A stretch of 64,000 bases of DNA from Kingdonia uniflora (GCA_014058105.1 JACGCM010001798.1:1240001-1304000), one strand, 5' to 3'; positions 1-11,429 are shown, numbered from the stretch's first letter. The notes: generated by a model from the sequence alone, not told the origin. Translations and numbers: made by a program.

Positions 1-192
1 TTTATGGTGGATGCCGTATGGCTTGTTCTCGATTAGTTTAAGGTATTGTGCATTGCGGAAGAATCTGTCCTTCTATAATATAGGATAGATGCTGGCTATG
101 GTCTCATTTATCTTTAGAAGATATGGTTTTGGCAAGTTACTCCCCTTTCGAGGTCATTCGTCGCTAAATTTGGTTCATTTCCTATCTCCTCC

Positions 193-1380
193 TTGATCTA
201 TTGTACAATTAAAATTGGAATGGGTTTATTGATCTTGAGCTATCAATATTACTTTTTGAGGTTTTTGCTTGTCCGACACCATTCCTTCCAGGTCGATGTA
301 TCCGTCGACCTTTTTAATCATGTCTTCCAATGTTGTTGGTTTGCTGAGGATGAGGTACTCCTTCGCCCGACCATCGACGAGTAAAGCGTTGGTGAAAGTG
401 AAAATAATGATCTTCTGGTCGAGTCGATCTACTTTTTGAGATAACTCCAAGAACTTTTTAGTAAACGGCTTGGGCTTCTCTCTTGGCATCTGTTTGAGGC
501 TAAAGAGAAAATAAAGGTTCTCCTCTTTATCGTTGTTGTGAGAGTAATTCTTGACGAAGAGTTCGCGCAACTGTTTAAAAGTTGTGATAGATCCCACAGG
601 CAGTGTGTGAAACCATCGTAGGGGTTCGCCTGACAAGCTGGTAGGAAAGAGCTGGCATAGAATCTGGTTAGACGTGGAATATAGGCTTAGAGGGTCCTAG
701 AACTCTTGAACATGTTCCACTGGATCAGTTCCTTTATAGTTTTGGATCTTCAGAATACGAAACCCGGTGGGGACCTCACCATCTAATAGCTCCTGGGCGA
801 TCAGGCTCTTTTGTATTCTGTTGTGGATGCCTTTAGTCGGCATATGGGCTTCGAGAAATTCTTTGATTCGCTTTTCAACATGTTCCTGAGTGACATATTG
901 TTCAGCTGCAGTGGTTGGTCGTGTGACACATCCTTCTGCATAATTATGGTCACCATTCCCTTCACTTAGACGCTCCTTCGCCGGGATTCGAATTCTTTAA
1001 GGTAGATTATCAGTCTGTCTGACTCCCGTCGGGCCGCCATCTACTTCTTATTGGATCTCCTAGATCGAGATGGGCTCTATGTCCTGCTGTTGATGGTTAG
1101 ATCGAAGTACACCTTCTGCGTAAACGCTTTTCAGAGGAGGTCATATTCTGTCATGAACGGAGATTTGTCAGCCCTCAGGTTGTATAACTTTGTTCTTTGG
1201 GACGGTGACCTGCTGACTCTACAAAACCATCAACGTGTCCTGTACACTTGCGAGTTATTGTTCCAGGGCTGTACATCTTTCTATTTCTGAATTTAAAGTG
1301 GCCCTCTGGTCTGCTAAAGCTTTATTTTCGTCTACCTAGATGATCAGCGTGCCCTGACCTGGAGGTGACATTCTAAGAGA
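193..1380 (-). pseudogene. gag of element G, Tat lineage, broken
   Basis: Capsid polyprotein region of a Ty3/gypsy retrotransposon. The best open stretch is 226..636 and holds the retrotransposon gag core: WFHTLP, then ELFVKNY, then KEENLYFLFSLKQ, then FTKKFLEL and a C-terminal DMIKKVDGYIDLE. Upstream, in the same direction but with stops, the text continues with a gag N-terminal part (ERLSEGNGDHN, HVEKRIKEF, DPVEHVQEF). The same order is found in element B at 42.4..43.1 kb and element A at 6.2..6.9 kb. In-frame stops and missing downstream protein make it non-functional as seen. No zinc knuckle was recognised. Confidence 0.75.
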
Positions 1381-1443
1381 AAATGATCAGTGGCATTTGA
1401 GATAATGGGTTTGAGAACTTTAGTTCCTATAGAATGCGCCAAA

Positions 1444-1982
1444 TGTAATAACCTAATTCCATGATTTGGACTTAATCTTTACACCAGAAAACAAATAACA
1501 AGATAGTTTAGCGTAAAAAACCTTTGAATAGGTTAAAAACCATGACCTCTCTTGAGGATTTTGAGAAAGTGATGGTGATCTTATTGAGATTGCTAATCTA
1601 TTACAATGAGTATTTTGAGAATGCAAGATAGCAGAGTAAGAACTTTTCTGTCCCGAATGTTATGTCCTTCATCTGTAGTTCTCCAGGTCTCTTTATAGGT
1701 CCTCCAATATGACCGTTTGACGACCATAAAGTCCCTTAATGATGGATGTTACAAAGTGTGTATGAGATATTCTTTGACCAGATTATGTAATGTTCTGATC
1801 TTTGATGTTGTACAATGGGTCTATTGCTGACTGTACGCTTTGTACAGATCAAGCTGCTAGTGTAGAGTTCGAAAGTGATGTCTCGAACTGAGGAAAGTTG
1901 GTTATGTCTTTAGTAGTACTTCCTGTATGCTGATGTGATTGAAGATAAAGCTTGAGTCCGAGATAAGTAATAAGCTATTACA
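1444..1982 (-). repeat. 5' LTR of element G
   Basis: Terminal motifs on the minus strand are TGTAATAGC at the right end and GGTTATTACA at the left end. It shares long blocks with the split LTR of element F (2856..3026 plus 26922..27325), for example the stretch around tataggtc..tccaatatgaccgtttgacgacc. It also holds the block near 1512..1549 that recurs in every Tat LTR in the window. No second G LTR is present here. Confidence 0.75.
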
Positions 1983-2240
1983 TATACTACAAGTAAATTA
2001 CCGCAGAAATAGAAGGCATATCAGCCTGGTCAGGAGAGCCATGTGGCACGGCCATCCCCACCCCAACATCATGGCTAGAGCTTTTGAAATTACAAGAATG
2101 TTAAGACCATGTTCATTAGTCAGCATTGAATTCAAGCTGCCGAGCTATAATAAAGCAAGGAATGAACACAAACAATGTACAAAATATAAGAAATCACAGA
2201 CCATGAAAATTGTTATTCACATAAAACAAACATAAGTTAC
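1983..2240. other. unassigned stretch between elements G and F
   Basis: No gene is recognised. It separates the outer end of the G LTR from recognisable F gag. It could be F internal sequence too diverged to read or a small extra insertion. A 98-codon open frame on the plus strand here has no family resemblance and is probably chance. Confidence 0.4.
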
Positions 2241-2838
2241 AATGAGTTGGAGGTTTGAATCGGAGCTTCAAATAATTCTTTGATGCACTTTTTGACATGT
2301 TTCTGAGTCACGAACTGATGAGCTGTGATGGTCGGTCATAGGGTACGTCTTTCTCAAGGAATGTGTTTGCCACTTCCTTCACTTAGTCGTTCACTTACGG
2401 GAATGCAAACTTTTCTACGGGGTGGGTCCTCTGCGTGTCTGACTTCAACGAAAATGTTATCAACTTCTTTTTGGACTCCTGGTATCTGTATGAGCTCGGC
2501 CCCTAGCTGATTATGATTGGATCGAACATCAGCTCTAAGGCTATTACCCCGGGGTCCTAGCTTGTCTCGAACAGAAACTCTTGAGGTTACTGGCAACGCA
2601 TCTTTATTCTTCTGGGCTGTCATCTATTGTCAATACAGAACTTTCAACGCAACTCTTATATTTTCCTGTGGCTATTCTAGAACGACTCATCTTTCTGTCT
2701 CGGAGTGTAAAGTGGTCCGTAATTCTGCCAGTGCGGCGCTTCCTTTTGTGGGGCCAACTGGGGAATTCTGTTCTGGAAGCTATATTTTTTGTAGAAGGTA
2801 TCATATGTATTTGAAAACTGTGGCTAACTGCTTTGTTC
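2241..2838 (-). pseudogene. gag leader fragment of element F
   Basis: Minus-strand reading resembles the N-terminal gag region of elements G and A. It includes VSVRDKLGPRGNS, LIQIPGVQKE, SERLSEGSG and FVTQKHVKKCIKELFEA, the last matching VTQEHVEKRIKEFLEA in G. Stops and frameshifts break it. It lies directly inside the F LTR and its primer-binding site, as expected for the start of gag. Confidence 0.6.
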
Positions 2839-2855
2839 CCACAGATGGCACTAAA
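2839..2855 (-). other. primer-binding-site region of element F
   Basis: On the minus strand the LTR end TTACA is followed by tttagtgccatctgtggga, equivalent to tttggcgtcgtctgtggga after the 5' LTR of element A. The position fixes the F LTR boundary at 2856. Confidence 0.5.
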
Positions 2856-3026
2856 TGTAAGAACCTAATTTTGTATATCGAACTTTATCTCTTATACCAA
2901 AGATAATTTGAGCGCTATCAAGTAATTGCTAACATAAAATTAGCATGGAAAACCTTTGAATAGGTTAAAAACCATGACCACTCTTGAGGATTTAGAAAGA
3001 GAGATATTATTGATGATGGCTAGCTA
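2856..3026 (-). repeat. LTR of element F, left piece
   Basis: The inner part of the F 5' LTR. It contains the shared LTR block at 2943..2979 and stops abruptly at 3026 in ..gctagcta. The sequence that should follow, ttacaa.., is found at 26922, on the other side of the Helitron. The related G LTR reads gctaatctattacaa without interruption, which shows that both pieces were one LTR. Confidence 0.8.
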
Positions 3027-3125
3027 TCTATAATACTAAAGGAATATCAATGCCATGAGAATCAATCTCGGCTGTTGATCACCCTACCCAACACATTTTA
3101 AGGAAAATAAATAGTCAAGTTTATA
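3027..3125 (+). other. Helitron 5' terminus
   Basis: Begins TCTATAATACTAAAGG and continues with an ATGCCATGAGAATCAATC-type subterminal sequence. A diverged copy of the part from about 3047 occurs at about 23920..23985 (ccatgagaattaatctt and an ..aaggaaaat.. tail). Confidence 0.65.
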
Positions 3126-3693
3126 ACACAGCCGTTAGATCATGAGGATTATTTTGTTTATTCTCAAAATTTATTTAATACTAAAATGCCCCCATTTCAT
3201 ATATACCAAATCCCATACAAAATAGGCATCTCAATCGTAATTACGTGATGAAGGAAGGGGTATAAATGGAAGTCCAGCGCATAAATTTTCTCCACTACGA
3301 AATAAGGGGTATTTTAGGAATTCTAAATACGAAATTAGGGGTATTTTGGTAAGTTCAACTCGAATATTTCTTAACCCAAACCTAAATTTGCCAAATGATT
3401 CGGCTTCTATGTCATCTTCATTTCCTCTTCCTCTTAGTTCTAAAATTCAAACAGTCATTGATCGAAGGCGATCGAAGCTTCAATACTCCAAGAGCACATC
3501 ATCTCCTCCTTCCCAATTTGATGATGCGCAACAATGGAAGATGAAGGTCTACAAAATTATTTGAAATTCACCTCAACCAACACCTCCCTCTCTCTTCTCT
3601 GTAAATCAACCTTCTAGGGTTTCCAATTCTCACTCACAAATTCACCTCTAAAAGACTTAGATCTCAACATTTGATTTGATTTTGATCAGTTTC

Positions 3694-3955
3694 AATGGCT
3701 GCCATCCTCGAATCCATCACAATCCTTGGATGCTCTGGCTTTCGATCATCAAACACCTCACCATCACTGATGATGGCTTGATCGGTTTCATCTATCTCCA
3801 GCACTCACAAATCCGGTGATTTATCAAAATTCAACAGTCTAAAACTCTAGTTATGTTACCAGAGGAGCGCGGTGGCATCGACGCTATCGAAGAAAGCGAG
3901 GGTTGTTCGCCGAGGAGATGGGGTTGTTTGTGAAGCTCGAGAAACTGCTCTGGAT
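3694..3955 (+). pseudogene. fragment resembling the plastid-targeted N-terminus of an m-type thioredoxin
   Basis: Translation from the ATG at 3694 gives MAAILESITILGCSGF, then a serine-rich transit-peptide-like stretch with two in-frame stops. It then reads SKKARVVRRGDGVVCEARETA, which resembles the end of the transit peptide and mature start of plant plastid thioredoxin m (RRG..VCEA.ETA). The thioredoxin fold and its WCGPC site do not follow: the next bases turn AT-rich and intron-like. A CT-rich 5'UTR-like run lies just upstream (3580..3690). It is best read as a first-exon fragment captured by the Helitron. The family call rests on about 30 residues recalled from known proteins. Confidence 0.5.
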
Positions 3956-4700
3956 GGTTTGGATTTATTTTTAATTCTATTTCATTCTTGTTGGTCTTGT
4001 TGCTTTGCGTAAATTAAGAGGATTTGAAATATTTTAGGATTTATTGGTTTAGAGTTGTTATAGTATGCATATGATGAACAAATTAATGGGTGTTGTGGTT
4101 TATATTCAGTTCCCAATTTGGAAGTTGAAAAGGGATTAAACCTATAATATTAATGGGTGTTGTGGTTTATATTTCATTTTCTTAATATTCATTTTATTGA
4201 GATGCAAGGAAACTAAGGTTTAATTCATGCCTGCAATTGAGGGCTTACATTTTCTTATAATCTGAAATTTTCCATCTCTTACCGACCGAATGTATAGACA
4301 GATCAACTAAGAGCTGCAAGACTAGGTCGACATATGGTCTAAAAACCATCTATCCCTTCTCAAAATGTGTTGTTCCTCCGCCTATGCCAGTGCTTGGTGA
4401 CAAGAGGCACATAGGATTTAATTAGTATTACTAAAACAACTTCAGAAAACAAATCCTAGATAAACATCCACAATCACTTACTGTGATTCTTTGAAGAAAA
4501 AATCAAACTATCAAATAAATGTAAGAAAATAAACTTCAAACTACTCCAAAATCATAAATTTATCAAATCCCCAAATAATGCATTCTTAAAGGAAATGCTA
4601 CAAAGAAAATAGAAAAACACTAGCAACTTATAGAGGCTGATCTGAAGTGATGAATGTGTCTTCAAGGACTACGGTCTAGGAAATAAAGAAAGTGACATTC
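3956..4700. other. Helitron interior, no gene seen
   Basis: AT-rich sequence with no recognisable coding region. It has the character of plant intron and intergenic DNA following the thioredoxin-like fragment. The stretch atgggtgttgtggtttatat occurs twice, near 4086 and 4150. Confidence 0.5.
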
Positions 4701-4840
4701 ATACCAGCGAATTGTGGTCAAGCCGAACGAGAAAGTTTTAGCCAACTTGTTCCGCGGCCTTTGTCATCGGTCAAGCTGTAAGGATTTAAACCTGAGTGCG
4801 TGCCTATCTCTCCTTCCAGTGAATAATATTCAGGTCTACT

Positions 4841-5054
4841 TCATCTTTCACATGTGTAGATTAGATTTTTGATTCTAGGTGCTGCTGATGATTCTGAAAC
4901 TGAGAACGACGTCGGTCCAAGAAATAGAACTTGATTGCCTAAGCTCTCTACAGTTTCCCACCTTTTCATCGATTTGTTGAGCCTATACACACTTTTTTTC
5001 TTGTTACTATCATCAAGATACTCCATAACTAGCAGTAGTTCTCCCCCAGACATG
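4841..5054 (-). pseudogene. F-box/DUF295 gene, C-terminal piece
   Basis: The minus strand from 5054 reads GGELLLVMEYLDD, then KKSVYRLNKSMKRWETVESLG, then FLGPTSFSVSES, ending at a stop at 4841. ELLLV followed by W..V..LG..VLFLG.. is the typical C-terminal DUF295 pattern of plant F-box proteins. The piece is not an independent gene. It is the continuation of the N-terminal part at 22135..22778, from which it is separated by element A. Weak similarity may continue past the stop toward 4700, which suggests that the stop is premature. Confidence 0.8.
5050..5054. repeat. target-site duplication of element A, left copy (AGACA)
   Basis: Bases before the 5' LTR are AGACA and bases after the 3' LTR (22135..22139) are AGACT, a 4 of 5 match. 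Collapsing the duplicate restores the F-box reading frame (ES|GGELLLV). Confidence 0.7.
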
Positions 5055-5630
5055 TAAGGACTTATCCCTCAATCTCACACAAAATCGAGCTCATCCAACT
5101 CGAATTACCTCCATTCCAGGCTCACGCATTTTTAATACTTAACACTCCAGTCAGCATTCCAACCAGCTCCACGAACAACTCAAGAACGTGGGGTAAGCTA
5201 AACCTGGAAAACATTATCTAGTCAAAGACACATGTCTCCCACGAAATTGTCAGTTATCCAGTCAACCACCACTAACTACATTATTCGGAAAACGTGTTCT
5301 AGCACGATGAAGAGCTGTGGAGAAGCCTATATCAATGAAAAGTTCCAGAAGAGACAGGGACCAGAAAAATTACTCAAACTTCTTATTTACGAGATCAAAA
5401 GCATTTCTATCTTTTATAGATCACTTGTAATAAAGAAATCTACTTCAAACAATAAAGACACTTTTACAAAAATCTTCCATACGAAGTCGTGATTTTTTAC
5501 CTATTCAGAGGTTTTCCAAGCTAAAAACACCTGTCTTCATTTCTTACTTTCTAGTAGTGTATTGTTACAGATTCATTGGTATGATAGCTAATTCCTAATC
5601 AAATCGAGCTTATAGAATTTGGCTATTACA
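5055..5630 (+). repeat. 5' LTR of element A
   Basis: Starts TGTAAGGACTTATCC and ends GGCTATTACA. It aligns throughout with the 3' LTR at 21557..22134. The shared Tat LTR block (ttttttacctattcagaggt) is at about 5493..5512, in the 3' third. Confidence 0.9.
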
Positions 5631-5632
5631 TT

Positions 5633-5650
5633 TGGCGTCGTCTGTGGGAA
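5633..5650 (+). other. primer-binding site of element A
   Basis: tggcgtcgtctgtgggaa begins two bases after the 5' LTR. The tggcg start and position fit a tRNA primer site as used by Tat elements. The priming tRNA cannot be settled here. Element B has the equivalent tggtatcgtctgtggga. Confidence 0.6.
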
Positions 5651-5703
5651 AGATTACATTTCTACGATACCCTAAGGCAGTCTTTCATTACAAATTTTAA
5701 TTA

Positions 5704-7469
5704 TGGTTTCATCCAGATGACAGGCCGCAGGAACTCAGCTCAAAATTTATGTAGACCCAGGAAAACTGATCGAGTTACGGGAAAATCTCAACGCAGAGTC
5801 AAAGAAACGCGCCAAACTCAAACTTCAATTGATAAAAGATCACGAGCTCCGAGAGAAAGAACTCGATGCAGAATGACAAGCACGTTTGACAGCGCTCAAG
5901 CGGCACAAAGATCATATGACAATGATGCAGACTGCACTCGAGGCTCTGCAAAATACTCAGCAGGTTCCTCCAGCCAGGGGTTGCAATCAACTTCTAAAGA
6001 CCTCCCGCATTTTAGCAAGGGAAAGGTTAGGACCTCGGGGAGTCGCCAGTAAAGCTATTTCTAGAAATCTACCACATGGACTACCGCCCTCCATCCATTT
6101 GGGGGGAGAAGTTCAATAAGAAGTCAACCGAGGTTACCCGCTTTCCATCCGTCAGGAGGAAGATTAACGACCTCTACATCAAGTTCCAGCACGAGATCGT
6201 TTGAGTGAAGGTACAAGAACTCATCATCCCCAGCCAGGACGTTCAGCAATTAAACCAACACATTAGTACGTCACCAAAGATCATATGGATCAACAAATTA
6301 AGGAGCTGATCGAGGCACAAGTTATGGGTACTACCGGTGATACCACGAAGTTACAAGGAAGTCCGATTGCCAAAAAACTATTCGATATGAAAATACCGAA
6401 AGCCTTTCATACCCCCATATTGACAAGTTCTAAGGTACTGACCCGAAGGAGCATATTCGGCAATACCGTGATTCATTAGAGTTATACTCCAATCTCAACC
6501 ACATTCTCTGCTGCCTGTTTGCCACAAGTTTACAGGAGAAGCCACTCTGATGGTTCTATTCTCTTCTTGAGGAATCAATCTATACGTCTGACCAGCTGTA
6601 GAAGTAGTTCGTCAAGACATATGCTCACAATAGAGACAAAGAGGAGAACTTGTATTCTCTTATCGGTCTTAAGCAGTTACAAGGAGAAAATTTGAAGACT
6701 TGTCAACGAAATTCCTAGAGCTCGCGAGAAAGGTGGATAACCTCGACCAAAAAACAACTGTGACCACTTTTACCAATGCTCTCTAGCATGATTACAAGGC
6801 CAAAGAATACCTCTTCCCTAACAAGCTTGCGACGCTAGAAGAGATGATCACCAAAGTCAATGGTTACGTCGACTTGGAGAGGATTTTGTATGAGCGACAA
6901 AAGTCTATTAAATATGTCCTTTCCCACCAAAGCCTCACCTTCAGATCGAACCAGCGAGCTCAAGGAGGAACAGGGAGATTAGAAATGCACCAAGGGAAAC
7001 ACTGGATACCCTCGGAGAAGCGGTCCTCAAAAGAAACCCGCCTCCCGAAGCAGAACATTTGAATCACCACAATTTTTCTACTGCTGTTGAAAGATACACT
7101 CTACCACGTCTCCTAACTACTAGAGCCCATCGAGAAATGACCATTTTGCATACACCATAAGGTAAATCACCATTCTACTGAAAAGTGTTATGCTCTACAA
7201 CGGATGCTCGAGCTCATTTTCAAGGAAAGAAGGATGCTCAAATATATTGTTGACCTGAAGTCATACCAAGATGGAAACTACAAGAAGCAACTCGAAGTTG
7301 TTCAAGTTAACGACAGAGCTGAGGAGAAACATCTCTACTATATGCACCTCCGCAACATGATCAAAATCAAACAGATCACAATTTCCAACCGATCAAAGCG
7401 CCAAAGGCTCACGAAATGTTGTGATCTTATACCTCAAGACAAAGAAGCCAACTTTCTTCCTGAGTCATA
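5704..7469 (+). pseudogene. gag of element A, broken
   Basis: From the ATG at 5704 the frame carries early stops and shifts. Recognisable pieces in order are a charged N-terminal coiled-coil-like part (ESKKRAKLKLQLIKDHELRE), ERLGPRGVASKAIS, MDQQIKELIEAQ at 6285, then TKFLELARKVDNLDQ-like text around 6700 and MITKVNGYVDLERI at 6844. The end is a lysine-rich nucleocapsid-like region (7204..7469, ending ..CDLIPQDKEANFLPES). The same blocks occur in element B. About 55 bases at the gag/protease junction appear to be missing relative to B. Its normal role is the virus-like particle shell. Confidence 0.75.
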
Positions 7470-7925
7470 ATGCTCAAGATGAAATAGTTTTTCATGCACA
7501 TAATGATGATCGACATTGGAAGCGGTATTGAAATTCTTTTTTAGAGTATGATTGACCATATGGGTTTGGCCGACCAAGTCATTCAGAGTGACACAGACAT
7601 CAGTCGGTTCAATGGCTCTAGGGAGGAACGAGTAGGCAAGTTTATCTTACCTATTACTGAAGGACCAGCCACTATCGATGTTGTTTTCTACGCTATCAAT
7701 GTCAAGTCTCGTAATCTAGGGATTATGGGCCGCTGCTGGATACATAATATGGAAGCAATCGCTTCCACCTATTATCAAGCACTCAGATTCAAGCACGACA
7801 GCGGTATTTATGTGATCAGGGGTAGTCAAAAACTCTCTTGAGCTTGTGAAAATACTATTTCTGCCATCCTAGATACTTCAGATAGATTGGCTGCATAGCA
7901 ATTACAGAAAATTGATCATCTCGGC
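7470..7925 (+). pseudogene. aspartic protease region of element A, active-site motif altered
   Basis: Retropepsin-like domain between gag and reverse transcriptase. The expected active-site triad D-T-G reads D-I-G (MIDIGSGIEILF), and a stop follows almost at once. The rest is open from 7548 to 7841: MGLADQVIQSD, GRCWIHNMEAIASTYYQ and IRGSQKLS. Element B keeps D-T-G at the equivalent place. The T to I change is what a single C-to-T transition gives. Confidence 0.75.
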
Positions 7926-8903
7926 GATCAATCACCTACAGAGGAACCCATGGAATATGTTAACATTAACAGGCCTAGCAGAGGTACATTCATTAGAACC
8001 AAGCTAGTTTGGCATGAGAAGGAGGCTTTCATTATGTTCTTACAACTCAATTGAGACATTTTTGCAAGGTATTTTGAAGAAATGCCTGGAGTCGATCCAT
8101 CCATGGCTTGCCACAAGTTAACCATCAACATCGACGCCACAATGGTCAAACAAAAACTGCGAAAACTTTCACCTCGTCTTCGAGATGAAGTTAACACCGA
8201 GATCAAGAAATTGATCAAAGTGGGATTCATTCGAGAAGCCAAGTATCCAGACTGGATATCCAACATTGTCGTTATCCCAAAGAAGAACGAAAAAGTCCGC
8301 GTTTGCGTAGATTTCACAGATCTGAACAAACATACTCCAAAGGATAGTTTCCCCCTTCCCAACATTCATCAGATTCTCAATTCCACAGCAGGTCATGATC
8401 TCCTATCTATGATGGACGCTGCTTCAGGATATACTCAAATCCTACTTCTTGAAGAAGATCAAGAGAAGACAACTATCATCACAGAAATTTGTATTTATTA
8501 TTACAAAGTCATGCCCTTCGGGCTCAAGAATGCAGGTGCCACATATCAGCGATTGATGGCTACTATGTTCAAAGCATTCTAGGGAAAAATCGTTGAAGTC
8601 TACATCGATGATCTCTTGTGCAAAAGCGCACAGTCAGATAATCACATCTCAGATCTCAACACAATATTCAACATCCTTCGATCTTATAGAATGCGTCTCA
8701 ACCCTGATAAATGTCAATTTAGGGTATATTCTGACCGCTTCCTAGCCCACCTCATCAGCAAGAAAGGGATTGAGGCCGATCCGGTTCAAATTTGCGCTCT
8801 TCTTGACATGCCTTCTCCAAAGATAACAAAAGACGTTCAAAAAATTGCCGGCAAGATTAACGCTATCAACCTTTTCATCTCTAAATCTTCAGACCGCTGC
8901 TGA
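7926..8903 (+). pseudogene. reverse transcriptase of element A
   Basis: RNA-directed DNA polymerase domain. Motifs in order: EMPGVDPSMACHKL, LIKVGFIREAKYPDWISNIVVIPKKN, VCVDFTDLNKHTPKDSFPLP, MMDAASGYTQI, KVMPFGLKNAGATYQRLM and the catalytic VYIDDLL at about 8600. It ends with the thumb (LNPDKCQF, HLISKKGIEADP). One in-frame stop lies before YIDD at 8580 and others lie nearby. The YIDD aspartates are intact, unlike element B. The main open parts are 8082..8582 and 8616..8903. Confidence 0.9.
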
Positions 8904-9330
8904 TGGCTATTCTTATTACTCCGCGGATGTACCAAACGAGGAAAGGTTCAGCCAATTGCAGAAGTCACATGGACATCAGAATGTGTAGCAGCTTTTTAGG
9001 ATCTCAAAATCTATTTGGGGAGGTCTCCCATAATGAGTACCCCAGTAGGTAATGAGGAACTGATAATCTACCTAGCAGTCATAGACACCTCTCTCAGCTC
9101 AGTTCTCATTCGCCTAGAGGGGAAGATAGAGAAACTAGTCTTCTTCATCAGCAAAACACTTACACCAGCGGAAGTAAGGTACTCTAAAATTGAGAAACTT
9201 CTTCTCACCCATGTTTACACTTCGCAGAAACTCAAGCACTACTTCCAAGCACATTCCGTCAACGTTATGACAAACTACCCACTTCGGGAAGTTCTATCAA
9301 AAAAGAGAACTCGCAAAGAGTGCAACAATG
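8904..9330 (+). pseudogene. first RNase H domain of element A
   Basis: The gypsy-type RNase H fused behind reverse transcriptase: LYLAVIDTSLSSVLIR-like start, VFFISKTLTPAEVRYSKIEKLLLTHVYTSQKLKHYFQAH, then LREVLSKK. A stop at about 8998 and a frameshift near 9320 separate it from the next domain. It normally removes the RNA strand during cDNA synthesis. Confidence 0.85.
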
Positions 9331-9934
9331 GTCAGTCAGTTTGGAAGAACATGATAACAAGTTCGAACAACGTCATTCCAAAAAAGGTCAGGCCCTTGCC
9401 AAATTTCTCATGGATTTTCCAGTGGAGGATCCCAAGTGGGAGGAGCATGACCTAGACCTTATTGAAAATATGCCAGAGACTCTAACTCCCAAGCCATTCG
9501 ACGAACGAGCTGACTGGATCACTATGTCAGGATGGAGGCTTTTCACAGATGGATCAGCAGGACCCGCAGGGTTAGGGATAGGGATCATTTTGATTACCCC
9601 TTCTAATGACAGAATTGAGAAATCAATCTGCTTTGATTTTGAGGTCTTAAATAATGTCACCGAGTATGAAGCTCTTATTTACGGATTCGATCTTGCTCTT
9701 GAGCTCGATGTTCCCGAACTCTCAATTTACACAGATTCATTACTCATCGTTCATCATTATTCTGAGCAGTACAAGAAGAATGGGAAGATGATCGAATACG
9801 TAGCCCTCTTTGCAGATAGAATGAGTAAGTTTGCAAAAGCAACTCTCGAATATCTTCCTCGAGGTAAAAATAGACACGCCGATTCCTTGGCAAATCTAAT
9901 CAGGGTGTTAGGAACAGAAGCTCGATCTCTCTAG
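9320..9934 (+). CDS. second, archaeal-type RNase H of element A
   Basis: A 204-residue open frame whose C-terminal two thirds is an RNase H fold of the archaeal/plant type: RLFTDGSAGPAGLGIGIIL, VTEYEALIYGFDLALEL, SIYTDSLLIVHHYSEQYK and GKNRHADSLANL. The four acidic catalytic positions (D in FTDGS, E in TEYEAL, D in YTDS, D in HADS) are all present. A second RNase H of this kind between RNase H and integrase is a known marker of Tat elements. This is the longest undamaged domain in A, although the polyprotein around it is broken. Confidence 0.85.
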   Translation: MQQWSVSLEEHDNKFEQRHSKKGQALAKFLMDFPVEDPKWEEHDLDLIENMPETLTPKPFDERADWITMSGWRLFTDGSAGPAGLGIGIILITPSNDRIEKSICFDFEVLNNVTEYEALIYGFDLALELDVPELSIYTDSLLIVHHYSEQYKKNGKMIEYVALFADRMSKFAKATLEYLPRGKNRHADSLANLIRVLGTEARSL

Positions 9935-10065
9935 ATCGAAATCATTTCAACCCCTAGCATTGATCGCATATCTGTATGCACGATCAACACTAGGGGCAAT
10001 AAAGGGGGAGATGACAATTGGCAAAATTCTTTCTTAGCCTACCTCAGTGTTGACAACAAGTATAA

Positions 10066-11272
10066 TTGACCACTCCCAGCATATCCAAAAGAATGCCGAC
10101 AGATGATCAGCAACTCGAAGTATTATATTACTCAAAATGGTACGCTTTACTGCCTTTCCGTTATAGGACCTTACCTCAAGTGCCTCTCGAAGTCAAAAGT
10201 AGACGAACTGCTCCGCGAATTACTCGAAGGAACTTGTGGCTCCCACGCCGCAGGTAGATCATTAGCAAACCGAGCTATAACTCAAGGAGTATTCTGGCCC
10301 GGCATGCGCAAGCATGTAGAAAAGTATTCCTGCAGGTGTGTTACCTGCCAGAGACATGAACACATGATACGTGCCCCTACGTTCGAACTCTATGCAAACA
10401 AGATTTTTTGGCCATTCAAAAGATGGGCACTAGACCTCGTCGAAGAATTCCCTAACTCTCCAGGTAATTGCCGTCACCTACTCGTAACTACCGATTTCTT
10501 TACAAAATGGGTTGAAGTAATTCCCCTATGTCGAGCCAGAGAAGAAGAGGTTATATCTTTTATCTGGAACTACATAATCACTCGATTCGGGTGCTCTCAC
10601 CTAATTCGTATCGATAACGGGCCCCAATTTATGGGAGATAAGGTCGCAACTTTCCTAAATCACCATAATATCATCCACTCACCATTAAATCCATAATATC
10701 TTCAAGGCAATGGCCAAGCCGAAATCACCAACAAAATCATCGTGGATGGACTCAAAAAATTGCTTCACTGACAAAAAAAAAAGGAAATTGGGTTCGCAAA
10801 CTACCTCGCGTCCTGTGGGCATATCGAACGACCCCCTAACAATCCACTGAGTGTACCCCATTCCTCCTTGCCTATAGCACTGAGGTAGTGATTTTTTCTG
10901 AATATCATTATCCGGTTCATAATCACGAGCTGACTGACGAGGAAAATGAGTTTGAATTGGCTTACAACCTCAATATGATTGATGAAACCAGGGAACGCGC
11001 CGTCACTAACCTAGGTCGATATCATCATATGCTTTCCAGATCGTATAATAACCGAGTCAGGAGCTGTACTTTCCAAATCTGAGATCTCGTCCTCAGATAA
11101 ATTCCTCAACATCATAAAGAGCCTCACGCTGGAAAATTGGCCGACAATTGGGAGGGTCCATTCATTATCACAGGTCTCTCAGGCCTGTGATCATACTATC
11201 TCATGACAGAAGAGGGAATCCCCATTTCAAATCCTTAAAATATTAGACGACTGAAACGGTACTATCGCTAGG
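10066..11272 (+). pseudogene. integrase of element A, broken
   Basis: Order: GTCGSHAAGRSLANRAITQGVFWPGM and CVTCQRHEH (zinc-binding H2C2-type N-terminus). The core follows with WALDLVEEFPNSPG (first D), IRIDNGPQFMGD (second D) and, after a stop at 10694, GNGQAEITNK (E). A C-terminal part (ELAYNLNMIDETRERAVTNLGRYHHM, NWEGPFIITGLSG) runs to about 11270 with more stops. The D, D and E residues are intact. It would insert the cDNA. No chromodomain is seen, as expected for Tat. Confidence 0.85.
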
Positions 11273-11429
11273 CGTTTTACTACTCCATCTCCATTATTCA
11301 CTTTTTATTTTTTAATTCCAAAAGTGAGATTCTTATCTCCATCCAATGTAAATTCTGAACTTATCAATGAAAGTTTTTTTGGAACAATGTCTTTCTCTTC
11401 ACGAACATTTGTCTATATTTTACAAATTC

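Larger units (their letters stand above)
1..1982 (-). mobile_element. Tat-like Ty3/gypsy element G, 5' part only
   Basis: A minus-strand LTR retrotransposon whose 5' LTR is at 1444..1982 and whose internal region runs leftward off the window. The base after the LTR end begins a primer-binding-like stretch (read on the minus strand, tttggcgcattc), the same layout as elements A and B. The internal part codes for gag. The element lies inside the gag leader of a related element F, because F-type gag sequence resumes from about 2240 to its right. The rest of both elements must lie left of the window. Confidence 0.7.

Noticed and set aside
1939..2235. 98-codon plus-strand frame as a gene
   Set aside because: It overlaps the end of the G LTR, has no family resemblance and sits between two retrotransposon remnants.
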